A stretch of DNA of 29,328 nucleotides, taken from JAGYLJ01 sp964383545 (GTDB taxonomy: Bacteria; Patescibacteriota; Minisyncoccia; Phycocordibacterales; UBA12079). The stretch is from positions 1 to 29,328 of the forward strand of contig CAYLHD010000007.1 in the NCBI GenBank assembly GCA_964383545.1, written 5' to 3'. A model generated the notes under the pieces. That model was not told where the DNA came from, made no database searches, and worked only from the letters and a program-made list of their open reading frames with translations. The first letter of the stretch is position 1. Each line of letters opens with the position of its first letter. Made by a program: the position numbers and the translations under genes. Shown one piece after another: positions 5,505 through 12,561 of the stretch.

Positions 5505-7796
5505 ATGGTAAAAAAGACAAAAAAGGTGCTAAAAAAGACAAAAAAATCTAATTTTGTTAAAAAAATTCAAAAAAGAGGTGGTTTAATTGTTGATTTTGAT
5601 TTGGATAAAATTGCTCATGCTGTTTATAAAGCTATGTTGGTTACAGGGGAAGGTTCTGAAAAAGAAGCTAAGTTAATTGCTAATAAAGTTTATCTTGATT
5701 TGGTTAAAATTTCTAAACAATTTAAAACATTTGTTCCTAATATTGAAGGAATTCAAGATTCTGTTGAAAAAGCTTTAATGGGGAATAACTATATTAAAAC
5801 ATCTAAAGAATATATTATTTACAGAGAAGAAAGGGCTAAATTGAGAGAAAAAGGAATTAAAGTTCCAGAAAAAGTTCGGAAACTAACAGAAGAAGGGAGG
5901 AAATATTTTAAAAATCCTTTAGCTGAATTTGTTTATTATCGTTCTTATTCAAAATGGATCGATGATGAAGGAAGAAGAGAAACATGGATAGAAACAGTTG
6001 ACCGATATATGAGTTTCATGAAGGAAAATTTGGGTAAAAAATTGAAAGATGCTGAGTATGCTAAAGTTAGAAAATTTATTTTAAATCAGCAATCTATGCC
6101 TTCGATGAGATTATTTTGGAGTTCTGGAAATGCAGCTCGTAGATGTAATGCTTGTGCTTACAATTGTTCTTACATAGCACCTTCTAAGTTACAGGATTTT
6201 GGAGAGATAATGTATTTATCTATGTGTGGTTGTGGAGTGGGTTTTAGTGCAGAAAGTTATAATGTCCAAAAACTTCCTCAGATAAAAATTCATAATGGTA
6301 AACTGAAGATGAGGAAAACTTATGTGGTTAAAGATAGTAAAGAAGGTTGGGCAGATGCTTTTGTTTATGGTTTAAAAACTTGGTTTGCTGGAGAAGACGT
6401 TGAATTTGATTATTCAAAACTTAGATTAGCTGGAGCTAAATTAGTAACCATGGGAGGAAAAAGTTCTGGACCAGAACCTCTTAGAAATTTAATTGATTTT
6501 GTAAGGGAAAGAGTATTGAAAAGACATGGAAAACGATTAAGTAACTTAGATGTACATGACATTGTTTGTAAGGTTGGTGAAGTGGTTGTTTCTGGAGGAG
6601 TGAGAAGAACAGCCTTAATTTCTTTATCTGATTTAGATGATAATGAAATGAGAGAAGCGAAAAGTGGTCAATTTTATATTAATAATGCTCAAAGAAGCAT
6701 GGCAAATAATTCTACTGCCTACAATGAGAAGCCAACAGCTTCTGAATTTATGGATGAATGGGTAGCTTTGATGAAAAGTGGAACAGGAGAACGGGGTATT
6801 TTTAACCGAGGTTCTTTAGGAAAACAAATGCCAGAAAGACGAAGAAAAATTTATGAAAAAAATATAGAAGACTTTGGAATAAATCCTTGTGGTGAGATTA
6901 ATCTTAGGTCAAAGCAATTTTGTAATCTAAGTGAGTTAGTAGCTAGGCCAGAGGATACTGAAAAAACTTTACTAGAAAAAGCTGAAGTAGCAGCTATTCT
7001 AGGAACCTATCAAACTACTTTGACTAATTTTGGTTATCTTTCTAAAGATTGGAAAAATAATTGTGAAGAAGAAAGATTATTGGGAGTATCTATTACTGGA
7101 CATTGGGATTGTAAAGTTGTGAGAGATCCTAAAGTTTTGCAAAAAATAAGAGATAAAGTTATTAAGACAAACCAAAAATATGCAAAAATGTTTGAAATTA
7201 CTGAAGCAACAAGTGTTACTTGTGTAAAACCGTCAGGAACAGTTTCCCAATTAGTTGATTGTGCTTCGGGAATGCATCCAAGACATTCTGCTTATTATAT
7301 TAGAAGAATTAGAATTTCTTCTACAGATAGTTTATTTAAAATGTTGAAAGATCAAGGAGTACCTTATCATCCAGAAAATGGTCAAAATATAGAAACAGCT
7401 AACACTTTTGTATTTGAATTCCCAGTGAAAGCTCCAGGTAATATTTTTAAAAATGATTTAACAGCAATGGAACAGTTAGATTTTTGGAAAATGGTAAAGG
7501 AAAATTATACAGAACATAATCCATCAATAACAATTTCTGTGAGTGATGATGAATGGTTGAAAGTAGCTAATTGGGTTTATGATAATTGGGATATTGTCGG
7601 AGGATTATCTTTTTTGCCAAGAGCAGATTTTGTTTATAAGTTAGCTCCTTTTGAAGAAATTAATAGTAAGGTCTACGAAGAGATGGCTAAGAGGTTTAAA
7701 AATATTGATTTTTCTAAAATAGTTACCTATGAGCATGAGGATGAGACTGAGGGTTCAAAAGAATTAGCTTGTGTAGCAGGTCTTTGCGATATTTAA
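5505..7796 (+). CDS. nrdJ: Class II (adenosylcobalamin-dependent) ribonucleotide reductase with ATP cone, 763 aa
   Basis: The enzyme reduces ribonucleotides to deoxyribonucleotides using a cobalamin-generated thiyl radical and needs no second subunit. After a Lys-rich start, residues about 20-112 form an ATP-cone (allosteric) domain. The catalytic barrel holds NPCGEI at 460-465, with Cys462 the likely radical cysteine. It also holds VKPSGTVSQL and a C-terminal CVAGLC pair (Cys756, Cys761) like the shuttle cysteines of monomeric RTPR-type enzymes. No intein is seen. A TATAAT at 5487-5492 ends 12 nt before the ATG, leaving about 5 nt of leader and no Shine-Dalgarno. A terminator follows. Such an enzyme implies cobalamin uptake, since no synthesis genes are in the window. 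Confidence 0.9.
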   Translation: MVKKTKKVLKKTKKSNFVKKIQKRGGLIVDFDLDKIAHAVYKAMLVTGEGSEKEAKLIANKVYLDLVKISKQFKTFVPNIEGIQDSVEKALMGNNYIKTSKEYIIYREERAKLREKGIKVPEKVRKLTEEGRKYFKNPLAEFVYYRSYSKWIDDEGRRETWIETVDRYMSFMKENLGKKLKDAEYAKVRKFILNQQSMPSMRLFWSSGNAARRCNACAYNCSYIAPSKLQDFGEIMYLSMCGCGVGFSAESYNVQKLPQIKIHNGKLKMRKTYVVKDSKEGWADAFVYGLKTWFAGEDVEFDYSKLRLAGAKLVTMGGKSSGPEPLRNLIDFVRERVLKRHGKRLSNLDVHDIVCKVGEVVVSGGVRRTALISLSDLDDNEMREAKSGQFYINNAQRSMANNSTAYNEKPTASEFMDEWVALMKSGTGERGIFNRGSLGKQMPERRRKIYEKNIEDFGINPCGEINLRSKQFCNLSELVARPEDTEKTLLEKAEVAAILGTYQTTLTNFGYLSKDWKNNCEEERLLGVSITGHWDCKVVRDPKVLQKIRDKVIKTNQKYAKMFEITEATSVTCVKPSGTVSQLVDCASGMHPRHSAYYIRRIRISSTDSLFKMLKDQGVPYHPENGQNIETANTFVFEFPVKAPGNIFKNDLTAMEQLDFWKMVKENYTEHNPSITISVSDDEWLKVANWVYDNWDIVGGLSFLPRADFVYKLAPFEEINSKVYEEMAKRFKNIDFSKIVTYEHEDETEGSKELACVAGLCDI

Positions 7797-7819
7797 AAGT
7801 TTAATTAATATAAAAAATT

Positions 7820-7846
7820 AAAAGACTCGTTTTAAGCGAGTTTTTT
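7820..7846 (+). terminator. Terminator after the reductase gene
   Basis: ACTCG (7825-7829) pairs with CGAGT (7837-7841), extended by A-T pairs, and the T run continues to 7846. Confidence 0.75.
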
Positions 7847-7867
7847 AAGTGTGCGAATGGTAAAAAT

Positions 7868-7994
7868 AGGACTCGGTCACCAGTTCTAATCATTTTAGTT
7901 CGTTTCACTCCAAAATAACAAGAACTCGCGACCCCGCTCACGCGTATTTTTCTTCACTTCGTTGCGAAAAATATACTTCTTTGTTTCGAGTCCT
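7868..7994 (+). repeat. T-arm-capped double-hairpin element, copy B
   Basis: AGGACTCG (7868-7875) and CGAGTCCT (7987-7994) are perfect inverted ends and match the T stem of the adjacent tRNA-Ile. Inside, hairpin 1 pairs AGTTCT (7882-7887) with AGAACT (7921-7926) and ATTTT with AAAAT. Hairpin 2 pairs GTATTTTTC (7944-7952) with GAAAAATATAC (7966-7976). Just outside, GTGCGAATGGTA (7851-7862) repeats the tRNA acceptor strand. Same plan as 5218-5350, opposite strand. Most of the 398-bp gap after the reductase gene is this element and the palindrome beside it. Confidence 0.65.
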
Positions 7995-8070
7995 ACCATT
8001 CGCTAAAATACTTTAAACCAAAGCTAGCGCTTTGGTTTAAAGTATTTTTGTGCGAATGGTAGGACTCGAA
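7985..8070. repeat. 86-bp near-perfect palindrome at tRNA-Ile 3' end, including terminator
   Basis: The inner 20-bp perfect stem (8005-8024 with 8029-8048, loop TAGC) with A/T outer arms is a terminator for the tRNA. Outside it, 7985-8003 is an exact 19-nt inverted copy of 8052-8070, the last 19 nt of the tRNA-Ile stem region (acceptor plus T arm). The two stems are separated by only 1 and 3 unpaired bases, so nearly 40 bp can pair. Confidence 0.8.
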
Positions 8071-8124
8071 CCTACGACCTCGTCATTATCAGTGACGCGC
8101 TCTAACCAGCTGAGCTACACTCGC
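8051..8124 (-). tRNA. tRNA-Ile (anticodon GAT)
   Basis: A full cloverleaf is readable on the minus strand. The acceptor GCGAGTG pairs with CATTCGC (one G-U), the D stem is GCTC/GAGC, the anticodon loop is CTGATAA (GAT), and a T arm with GGTTCGA loop and discriminator A follow. The next bases are CAA, so CCA is not encoded and must be added enzymatically. The 74-nt gene ends next to a large palindrome that duplicates its own 3' end. Confidence 0.95.
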
Positions 8125-8194
8125 ATTTGAATTATCAGAAACTAGTATATATTATTTTGGTCATTTTTTCCAGAATTTTGCTATAATAATTAAC

Positions 8195-9058
8195 ATGGAA
8201 AAAGGAGACTTAAAAAACGAATTGGAAATTTTGGAAAAGGAAATGTTGAAAGCTGATTTTTGGGTAGATAAGAATAGAGCTAAATTAGTTATTAAACAGA
8301 TTGAAGAAATAAAAGGTGAAATCGAAGGAAAGGGTAAATATGATAAAGGTAACGCTGTGGTTACTATTTTTTCTGGGGCAGGAGGCTTAGATGCTGAAGA
8401 TTTTTCTAGGATTCTTTTTCGTATGTATGAAAAGTTTGTTGAAAATCAAGGTTGGAAGATTTGCTTATTACATAAAAATGAGAACGAGCATCAAGGATTT
8501 AGAAATATTACTTTTGAGATACAAGGTAAGAATGCCTATGGTAAATTAAAGAATGAATCAGGGGTTCACCGTTTGGTACGGTTGTCGCCATTTAATGCTA
8601 ATTCTAAAAGACACACTTCTTTTTCCATGGTAGAAGTTATTCCAAAGTTTGAGAAAGTCGGGGAAGTAGAAATAGATGAGAAAGACTTGAAGACTGAATT
8701 TTCAAGGTCCAGTGGTCCTGGAGGGCAAAACGTTAATAAAAGAGATACAGCTGTTCGGATAGTACATTTACCAACAAATATTGCTGTTCATATAGAATCT
8801 GAAAGGTCTCAAGCTCAGAATAGAGAAAAAGCTATGGAGATTCTAGAAGCTAAGTTGTTCAAGAAAATGGAAGAAGCTCGTTTAAAAAATGAAGATATTA
8901 CTAAAATTAGCAAAACTACGAGTATTGAGTGGGGTAATCAGATTCGTTCCTATGTTTTCCATCCCTATCAAGTAATCAAGGATCACCGGACAGGAGTAGA
9001 AGTGAGAGATATAAGTAAGGTGATTGAAGATGGAGAATTGGATGATTTTATTGCTTAA
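8195..9058 (+). CDS. prfB: Peptide chain release factor 2, 287 aa (shortened)
   Basis: RF2 ends translation at UAA and UGA. The stop-codon reading motif SPF is at residues 131-133 (VRLSPF) and the peptidyl-hydrolysis motif GGQ is at 176-178 (SSGPGGQNVNK). SPF, not a PAT-like motif, marks RF2 over RF1. The protein is about 75-80 residues shorter than typical RF2. The loss is in domain 1: DFWVDKNRA is followed almost at once by GNAVVTIFSGAGGLDAED. No internal stop or programmed frameshift is present. A TATAAT box (8182-8187) ends 7 nt before ATG, so the mRNA is probably leaderless. It supports TGA being a stop in this genome. Confidence 0.93.
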   Translation: MEKGDLKNELEILEKEMLKADFWVDKNRAKLVIKQIEEIKGEIEGKGKYDKGNAVVTIFSGAGGLDAEDFSRILFRMYEKFVENQGWKICLLHKNENEHQGFRNITFEIQGKNAYGKLKNESGVHRLVRLSPFNANSKRHTSFSMVEVIPKFEKVGEVEIDEKDLKTEFSRSSGPGGQNVNKRDTAVRIVHLPTNIAVHIESERSQAQNREKAMEILEAKLFKKMEEARLKNEDITKISKTTSIEWGNQIRSYVFHPYQVIKDHRTGVEVRDISKVIEDGELDDFIA

Positions 9059-9112
9059 CTTTTTCTAGGTTATAGGTTGCAACAAAGGCTATAATTTGCT
9101 AAACTCTGCGTT

Positions 9113-9844
9113 ATGGAAATGGAAAATAAAAGTGAAACAGTTGATATGGACCAAATCGAAAAGATGTTCGAGGCCGGTGTTCACTACGCTTATAGCAAGA
9201 CAAAAAGACACCCTTCCACCAAATCTTTTATTTTTGGTAGTAAAAACGGGGTTGAGTTATTTGATTTAGAAAAAACTTCTGTTTGCTTAGATGAGGCTAA
9301 AAAATTTATAAAAGATACGCTTTCAGCTGGGGTTGGTAGACAAATACTTTTTGTAGGAAGTAAAAGTGAAGTAAAAGATATTGTTAAAGAAACTGCTGAT
9401 AAGCTCAATATGCCAAGTGTAACTAATCGTTGGGTAGGTGGAACTTTAACTAACTTTGATGAAATTAAGAAGAGAGTACAAAAGTATGAAAGATTAACTA
9501 ATGAAAGAGAGAAAGGGGAACTTACTAAATATACAAAGAAAGAGAGACTAAAAATAGATAAAGAAATTCTAAAGTTAGAAAGAAAGTTTGCAGGAATCGT
9601 TTCTATGAAGATATTACCAGCAATAGTTTTTATTGTTGATTCAAAATATGAAGAGATTGCTGTAGAAGAGGCTAAACAAAAAAATATTCCAATAGTTGCT
9701 TTGACCAATTCAGATTGTAATATTAAAAAAGTTGATTATCCAATTTTAGCGAACGATTCTGTTCGTGCCAGTGTACAATTTTTTATGGAACAAATTGCTC
9801 CAGTTTGTAAAAGTGGAGTGCCTAAAACTGAGGTTAAAAAATAA
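9113..9844 (+). CDS. rpsB: 30S ribosomal protein uS2, 243 aa
   Basis: A small-subunit ribosomal protein of the S2 family. The early segment FEAGVHYAYSKTKRHPSTKSFIFG, the central NRWVGGTLTNF and the later IVFIVDSKYEEIAVEEAKQ with PIVALTNSDC are the conserved S2 blocks. Length is normal. A TATAAT at 9090-9095 lies 17 nt before ATG, leaving a leader of roughly 10 nt. It precedes tsf with 48 bp between, the usual bacterial rpsB-tsf pair. No helpful Shine-Dalgarno is seen. Confidence 0.95.
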   Translation: MEMENKSETVDMDQIEKMFEAGVHYAYSKTKRHPSTKSFIFGSKNGVELFDLEKTSVCLDEAKKFIKDTLSAGVGRQILFVGSKSEVKDIVKETADKLNMPSVTNRWVGGTLTNFDEIKKRVQKYERLTNEREKGELTKYTKKERLKIDKEILKLERKFAGIVSMKILPAIVFIVDSKYEEIAVEEAKQKNIPIVALTNSDCNIKKVDYPILANDSVRASVQFFMEQIAPVCKSGVPKTEVKK

Positions 9845-9892
9845 ATAGTTAAAGAGAAGTTATAAAGTAGTTTTTTTCTAATATTTGAATTT

Positions 9893-10486
9893 ATGATTAC
9901 AACAGAACAAATTAAAGATTTAAGAGATAGAACTGGTATTTCTATTATGCAGTGTAAAAAAGCTTTAGAAGAGTCAAATGGGGATACAGAGAAAGCTATT
10001 ATTGTTTTAAGTAAAAAGAGTAGCCAAATAGCGGAAAAGAAATCAGGTAGAAATCTTGGGTCCGGTGTTGTTCAAGCTTATATCCATGCAGGGGGATCTG
10101 TTGGTTCCATGGTAGAATTACTGTGTGAGACTGATTTTGTGGCTAAGAACGAAGAATTTAAAGCATTAGCCTATAATATAGCGATGCAAGTAGCTGCAAC
10201 CAACCCTGAATTTTTAAAGAAAGAAGATATTTCTGAAGATGATAAGGAAAAAGTTAAAGAAGTTTTTGCTAAACAGATGGAGGAGGAGAAAAAAGATCAG
10301 CCAGCTGAATTGAAAGAGAAGATTTTGCAAGGTAAGATAGATGCTTATTTTAAAGAAAAAGTGTTACTTGAACAAATGTACATAAAAGATTCAAGTTTAA
10401 GTATCAACAATTTAATTGAATCAGCTGTTCAAAAATTTGGTGAAAAGACAGAAGTGGGTCATTTTGTTCGTTTCTCAATCAACTAA
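9893..10486 (+). CDS. tsf: Elongation factor Ts, 197 aa
   Basis: EF-Ts is the nucleotide exchange factor for EF-Tu. The N-terminal UBA-like domain (residues 1-40, with RTGISIMQCKKAL) and the TDFV motif at 80-83 that inserts into EF-Tu are clear. The C-terminus ends EKTEVGHFVRF. The protein is shorter than the E. coli type (about 283 aa), having the compact core seen in small-genome bacteria. It follows rpsB on the same strand and is followed 12 nt later by a small membrane protein gene, likely one transcript. Confidence 0.94.
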   Translation: MITTEQIKDLRDRTGISIMQCKKALEESNGDTEKAIIVLSKKSSQIAEKKSGRNLGSGVVQAYIHAGGSVGSMVELLCETDFVAKNEEFKALAYNIAMQVAATNPEFLKKEDISEDDKEKVKEVFAKQMEEEKKDQPAELKEKILQGKIDAYFKEKVLLEQMYIKDSSLSINNLIESAVQKFGEKTEVGHFVRFSIN

Positions 10487-10498
10487 TTTCTAATATTT

Positions 10499-10873
10499 AT
10501 GTTAATTTTAATATCAATTTCGTCTTTGTCGTTTTTGATTTTGATCACAATGATCTCTTTGAGGTGGTTTAACTGTAGTTTAGGTGAAGGATCTTTTTAT
10601 TACAAAGTATATAGGAAGAGTGATAGCTATTTAAGCAAACAAGTTTTTTCTTTCAAGGAAAGTTCAAAAAAATATAGACATGGTTTATCTTTTTTTGTTT
10701 TTATTAAAAAATTTGCGATTTTCCAGATAATTCGTTTGTATAATTGGTTTATTTTAATTTTAAGAAAAGTTAATTTGAAAATAGAGAAGTTGTTAAAGAA
10801 AGCTAGTTTGAAAAAGAAAGGCGAGACAGTTTCTGAATATTTAAGAAATATATCTGATTATAAGGAAAGTTAG
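10499..10873 (+). CDS. Small membrane protein of unknown function, 124 aa
   Basis: The reading frame starts 12 nt after the tsf stop. Residues 1-21 form one strong transmembrane helix (LILISISSLSFLILITMISL). A second hydrophobic stretch around residues 60-90 is mixed with Lys/Arg and may lie along the membrane. The tail is basic and ends KKKGETVSEYLRNISDYKES. I recognise no family. Its position suggests co-transcription with rpsB-tsf. The tract TTTCTAATATTT before the start resembles the one before tsf (TTTTCTAATATTTG), so the same kind of initiation may apply. Confidence 0.6.
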   Translation: MLILISISSLSFLILITMISLRWFNCSLGEGSFYYKVYRKSDSYLSKQVFSFKESSKKYRHGLSFFVFIKKFAIFQIIRLYNWFILILRKVNLKIEKLLKKASLKKKGETVSEYLRNISDYKES

Positions 10874-10909
10874 AAGAATAGTTTTAAATTTTTTGAAAAA
10901 AGTGTATAG

Positions 10910-10915
10910 TATAAT
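10910..10915 (+). promoter_or_regulatory. -10 box TATAAT upstream of tRNA-Thr
   Basis: TATAAT lies 87 nt before the tRNA. No good -35 is visible at 17 bp. The transcript would first run through the tRNA-like remnant at 10930-10988. Confidence 0.45.
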
Positions 10916-10929
10916 AGCGAAATATAAAA

Positions 10930-10988
10930 GCCATCTTAGTGAAGGTAGTGGAGTCGAAAGCAACGAAGTTTTCAAAGTTTTGTAAACT
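10930..10988 (+). pseudogene. Decayed tRNA-Thr-like sequence
   Basis: GCCATCTTAG (10930) mirrors the tRNA-Thr 5' end GCCACCTTAG, and AGTTTTGTAAACT (10976-10988) mirrors its anticodon arm with TGT. The D arm and the 3' half are not recognisable. The order and spacing suggest a broken tandem copy of the following tRNA. Confidence 0.4.
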
Positions 10989-11002
10989 AAATAATAGTAA
11001 AA

Positions 11003-11075
11003 GCCACCTTAGCTCAGTTGGTAGAGCAACGGTTTTGTAAACCGTAGGTCGTCAGTTCGAATCTGACAGGTGGCT
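11003..11075 (+). tRNA. tRNA-Thr (anticodon TGT)
   Basis: The acceptor GCCACCT pairs with AGGTGGC, the D arm is GCTC...GAGC, and the anticodon arm ACGGT-TTTGTAA-ACCGT gives TGT. The T arm GTCAG-TTCGAAT-CTGAC and discriminator T complete the cloverleaf. CCA is not encoded. Confidence 0.95.
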
Positions 11076-11082
11076 CAAAAAT

Positions 11083-11120
11083 AATAAGTCCAAAGCAATT
11101 AGCTTTGGACTTATTTTTTT
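11083..11120 (+). terminator. Terminator of tRNA-Thr
   Basis: A 14-bp perfect stem (11083-11096 with 11102-11115), AATTA loop, and T run to 11120. Confidence 0.9.
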
Positions 11121-11133
11121 CTCCCTAAAATAT

Positions 11134-11177
11134 ATAATAAAAAATTGCTAACAAAAAGGTTAGCAATTTTTTATTAT
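11134..11177 (-). terminator. Terminator of tRNA-Leu
   Basis: A 19-bp perfect inverted repeat (11134-11152 with 11159-11177) lies directly behind the minus-strand tRNA-Leu. The two tRNA transcripts converge here. Confidence 0.85.
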
Positions 11178-11178
11178 G

Positions 11179-11260
11179 TGCCGAGGGAGAGAATCGAACT
11201 CTCACAGGTTGCCCTACACGATTTTGAGTCGTGCGCGTCTACCAATTCCGCCACCCCGGC
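11179..11260 (-). tRNA. tRNA-Leu (anticodon CAA)
   Basis: The 82-nt minus-strand gene has acceptor GCCGGGG pairing with CCTCGGC, a D arm beginning GGCGGAATTGGTAGACGC, anticodon loop CTCAAAA (CAA), a long variable arm as in class II tRNAs, and a T arm GAGAG-TTCGATT-CTCTC. Discriminator is A and CCA is not encoded. Confidence 0.95.
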
Positions 11261-11358
11261 ATTTGTTCAACAGGTTAATGATAACTAAATTTTCCTCAAA
11301 AATCAATTTATGTTATTATATAAGGGCAAATTATATAAGTTTAAAATAAACATTAACT

Positions 11359-12324
11359 ATGTCATCATTTCAAAATGATTCTATTTTTTGGATAGAATTA
11401 GAAAAAATAAAACCTAACCCTTTCCAACCTCGTCGTGAATTTGATCACCAAAAACTAAATAGTTTGGCTGATTCTATACGTCAATATGGTCTTTTGCAAC
11501 CAGTTACTGTTACAAGAATTGAGAAGAAAAAAGAAGATGGTGGTTTATTTGCAGAATATGAATTGATTGCAGGAGAGAGAAGATTGAGAGCCTCAAAAAT
11601 TGCTGGTTTGTTTCAAATTCCTGCTATTATTAGAAGTGAAGAGGATGATGATGGTTTAAAATTAGAATTGGCTATCATTGAGAATTTGCAACGAGAGGAT
11701 CTAAATCCAATTGATCGCGCTAAAGCTTTCGAACAATTAATTAAAGAGTTTAATCTAAGACATGTAGATGTTGCTAAAAAGGTTGGTAAGAGTCGTGTCT
11801 ATGTAACAAATACCTTACGTCTTTTAGAGTTACCTGAAGAAATGATGCAAGCAGTGGCTGATGGTCGAATTAGAGAAGGTCATACTCGTCCAATTTTAAT
11901 GTTAAGAGATAGACCTCAAGAACAAGCAACCTTGTTTAAAGAAGTTATTTATAAAAAATTGTCTGTTAGAGATACTGAGGCTATTGCAAGAAGGATTGCC
12001 TATGATAAAGTTAGAAAGAAAGATTTAGCTGTTGATCCAGAATTAGTTGATTTTGAGGAAAGATTGGCTGAGTCATTGGGAACTAGAGTACAGATAGAAA
12101 GAAAAGAAGTTGGTGGTAAGGTTATTATAGATTTTTTTACTAATGATGATATCAAAAAGATTATAGATACTCTTCAAAGTCAGGTTAAGCAGGATCCTAA
12201 TGAGACTTTAAATAATTACGAAGAAAATCATTATGTTGAAAATGCTCCTTTAGCAGAAGAAATTGTAGTTCACGAAGAGGATCAAGAAGAAGAACTTTAT
12301 TCTCTTAAAGATTTTAGTCTTTAG
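11359..12324 (+). CDS. parB: ParB/Spo0J-type chromosome partition protein, 321 aa
   Basis: ParB clamps load at parS sites, spread using CTP and organise the origin region. Residues 11-94 are the N-terminal ParB domain with PNPFQPRR (20-27) and the CTP/spreading motif AGERRLR (71-77). ENLQREDLNPID (108-119) follows. A helix-turn-helix (about 134-160: VDVAKKVGKSRVYVTNTLRLL) should read parS. The acidic C-terminal tail differs from the usual dimer domain. No parA is in the window, and I found no clear parS copy (TGTTNCACGTGAAACA-like) nearby. A RepB/Noc-like paralogue remains possible. Confidence 0.88.
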   Translation: MSSFQNDSIFWIELEKIKPNPFQPRREFDHQKLNSLADSIRQYGLLQPVTVTRIEKKKEDGGLFAEYELIAGERRLRASKIAGLFQIPAIIRSEEDDDGLKLELAIIENLQREDLNPIDRAKAFEQLIKEFNLRHVDVAKKVGKSRVYVTNTLRLLELPEEMMQAVADGRIREGHTRPILMLRDRPQEQATLFKEVIYKKLSVRDTEAIARRIAYDKVRKKDLAVDPELVDFEERLAESLGTRVQIERKEVGGKVIIDFFTNDDIKKIIDTLQSQVKQDPNETLNNYEENHYVENAPLAEEIVVHEEDQEEELYSLKDFSL

Positions 12325-12371
12325 ATAGAAATTAGATTTTGAACAAAATCTGAGTTTAAATAATTTATTTT

Positions 12372-12540
12372 TTAAAACACTTCACAAACTTTCTTTGCAA
12401 AAACACGCATCAAATTTCTCTACCCCAAAGGGGTAGTAAAGAAATTTGTGCTCTGCTCGCCTTCGCTCATAATTTTAGGAAGAACCCAAAATTACTGTTT
12501 TCGTTCAGGTTGTGCAAGTTTTTTGCTAAGAAATTTGTTT
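12372..12540. repeat. Intergenic palindromic cluster between parB and tgt
   Basis: Three nested inverted structures are visible. CAAATTTCT...AGAAATTTG around 12410-12451 has an inner TACCCC/GGGGTA stem. TAATTTT/AAAATTA lies near 12470-12493. The outer arms CACAAACTTTCTTTGCAAAAA and the inverse of GCAAGTTTTTTGCTAAG match imperfectly. It is locally more GC-rich than its surroundings. It has AT-stem hairpins with TTCG-rich loops like the two T-arm elements but no tRNA-like ends. Confidence 0.5.
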
Positions 12541-12561
12541 TGTGTTTTATGAATTAATAAT

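Noticed and set aside
9190..9708. 172-codon ORF opposite rpsB
   Set aside because: Antisense frame of a conserved ribosomal protein gene; Ser/Leu-rich composition is that of a mirror frame.
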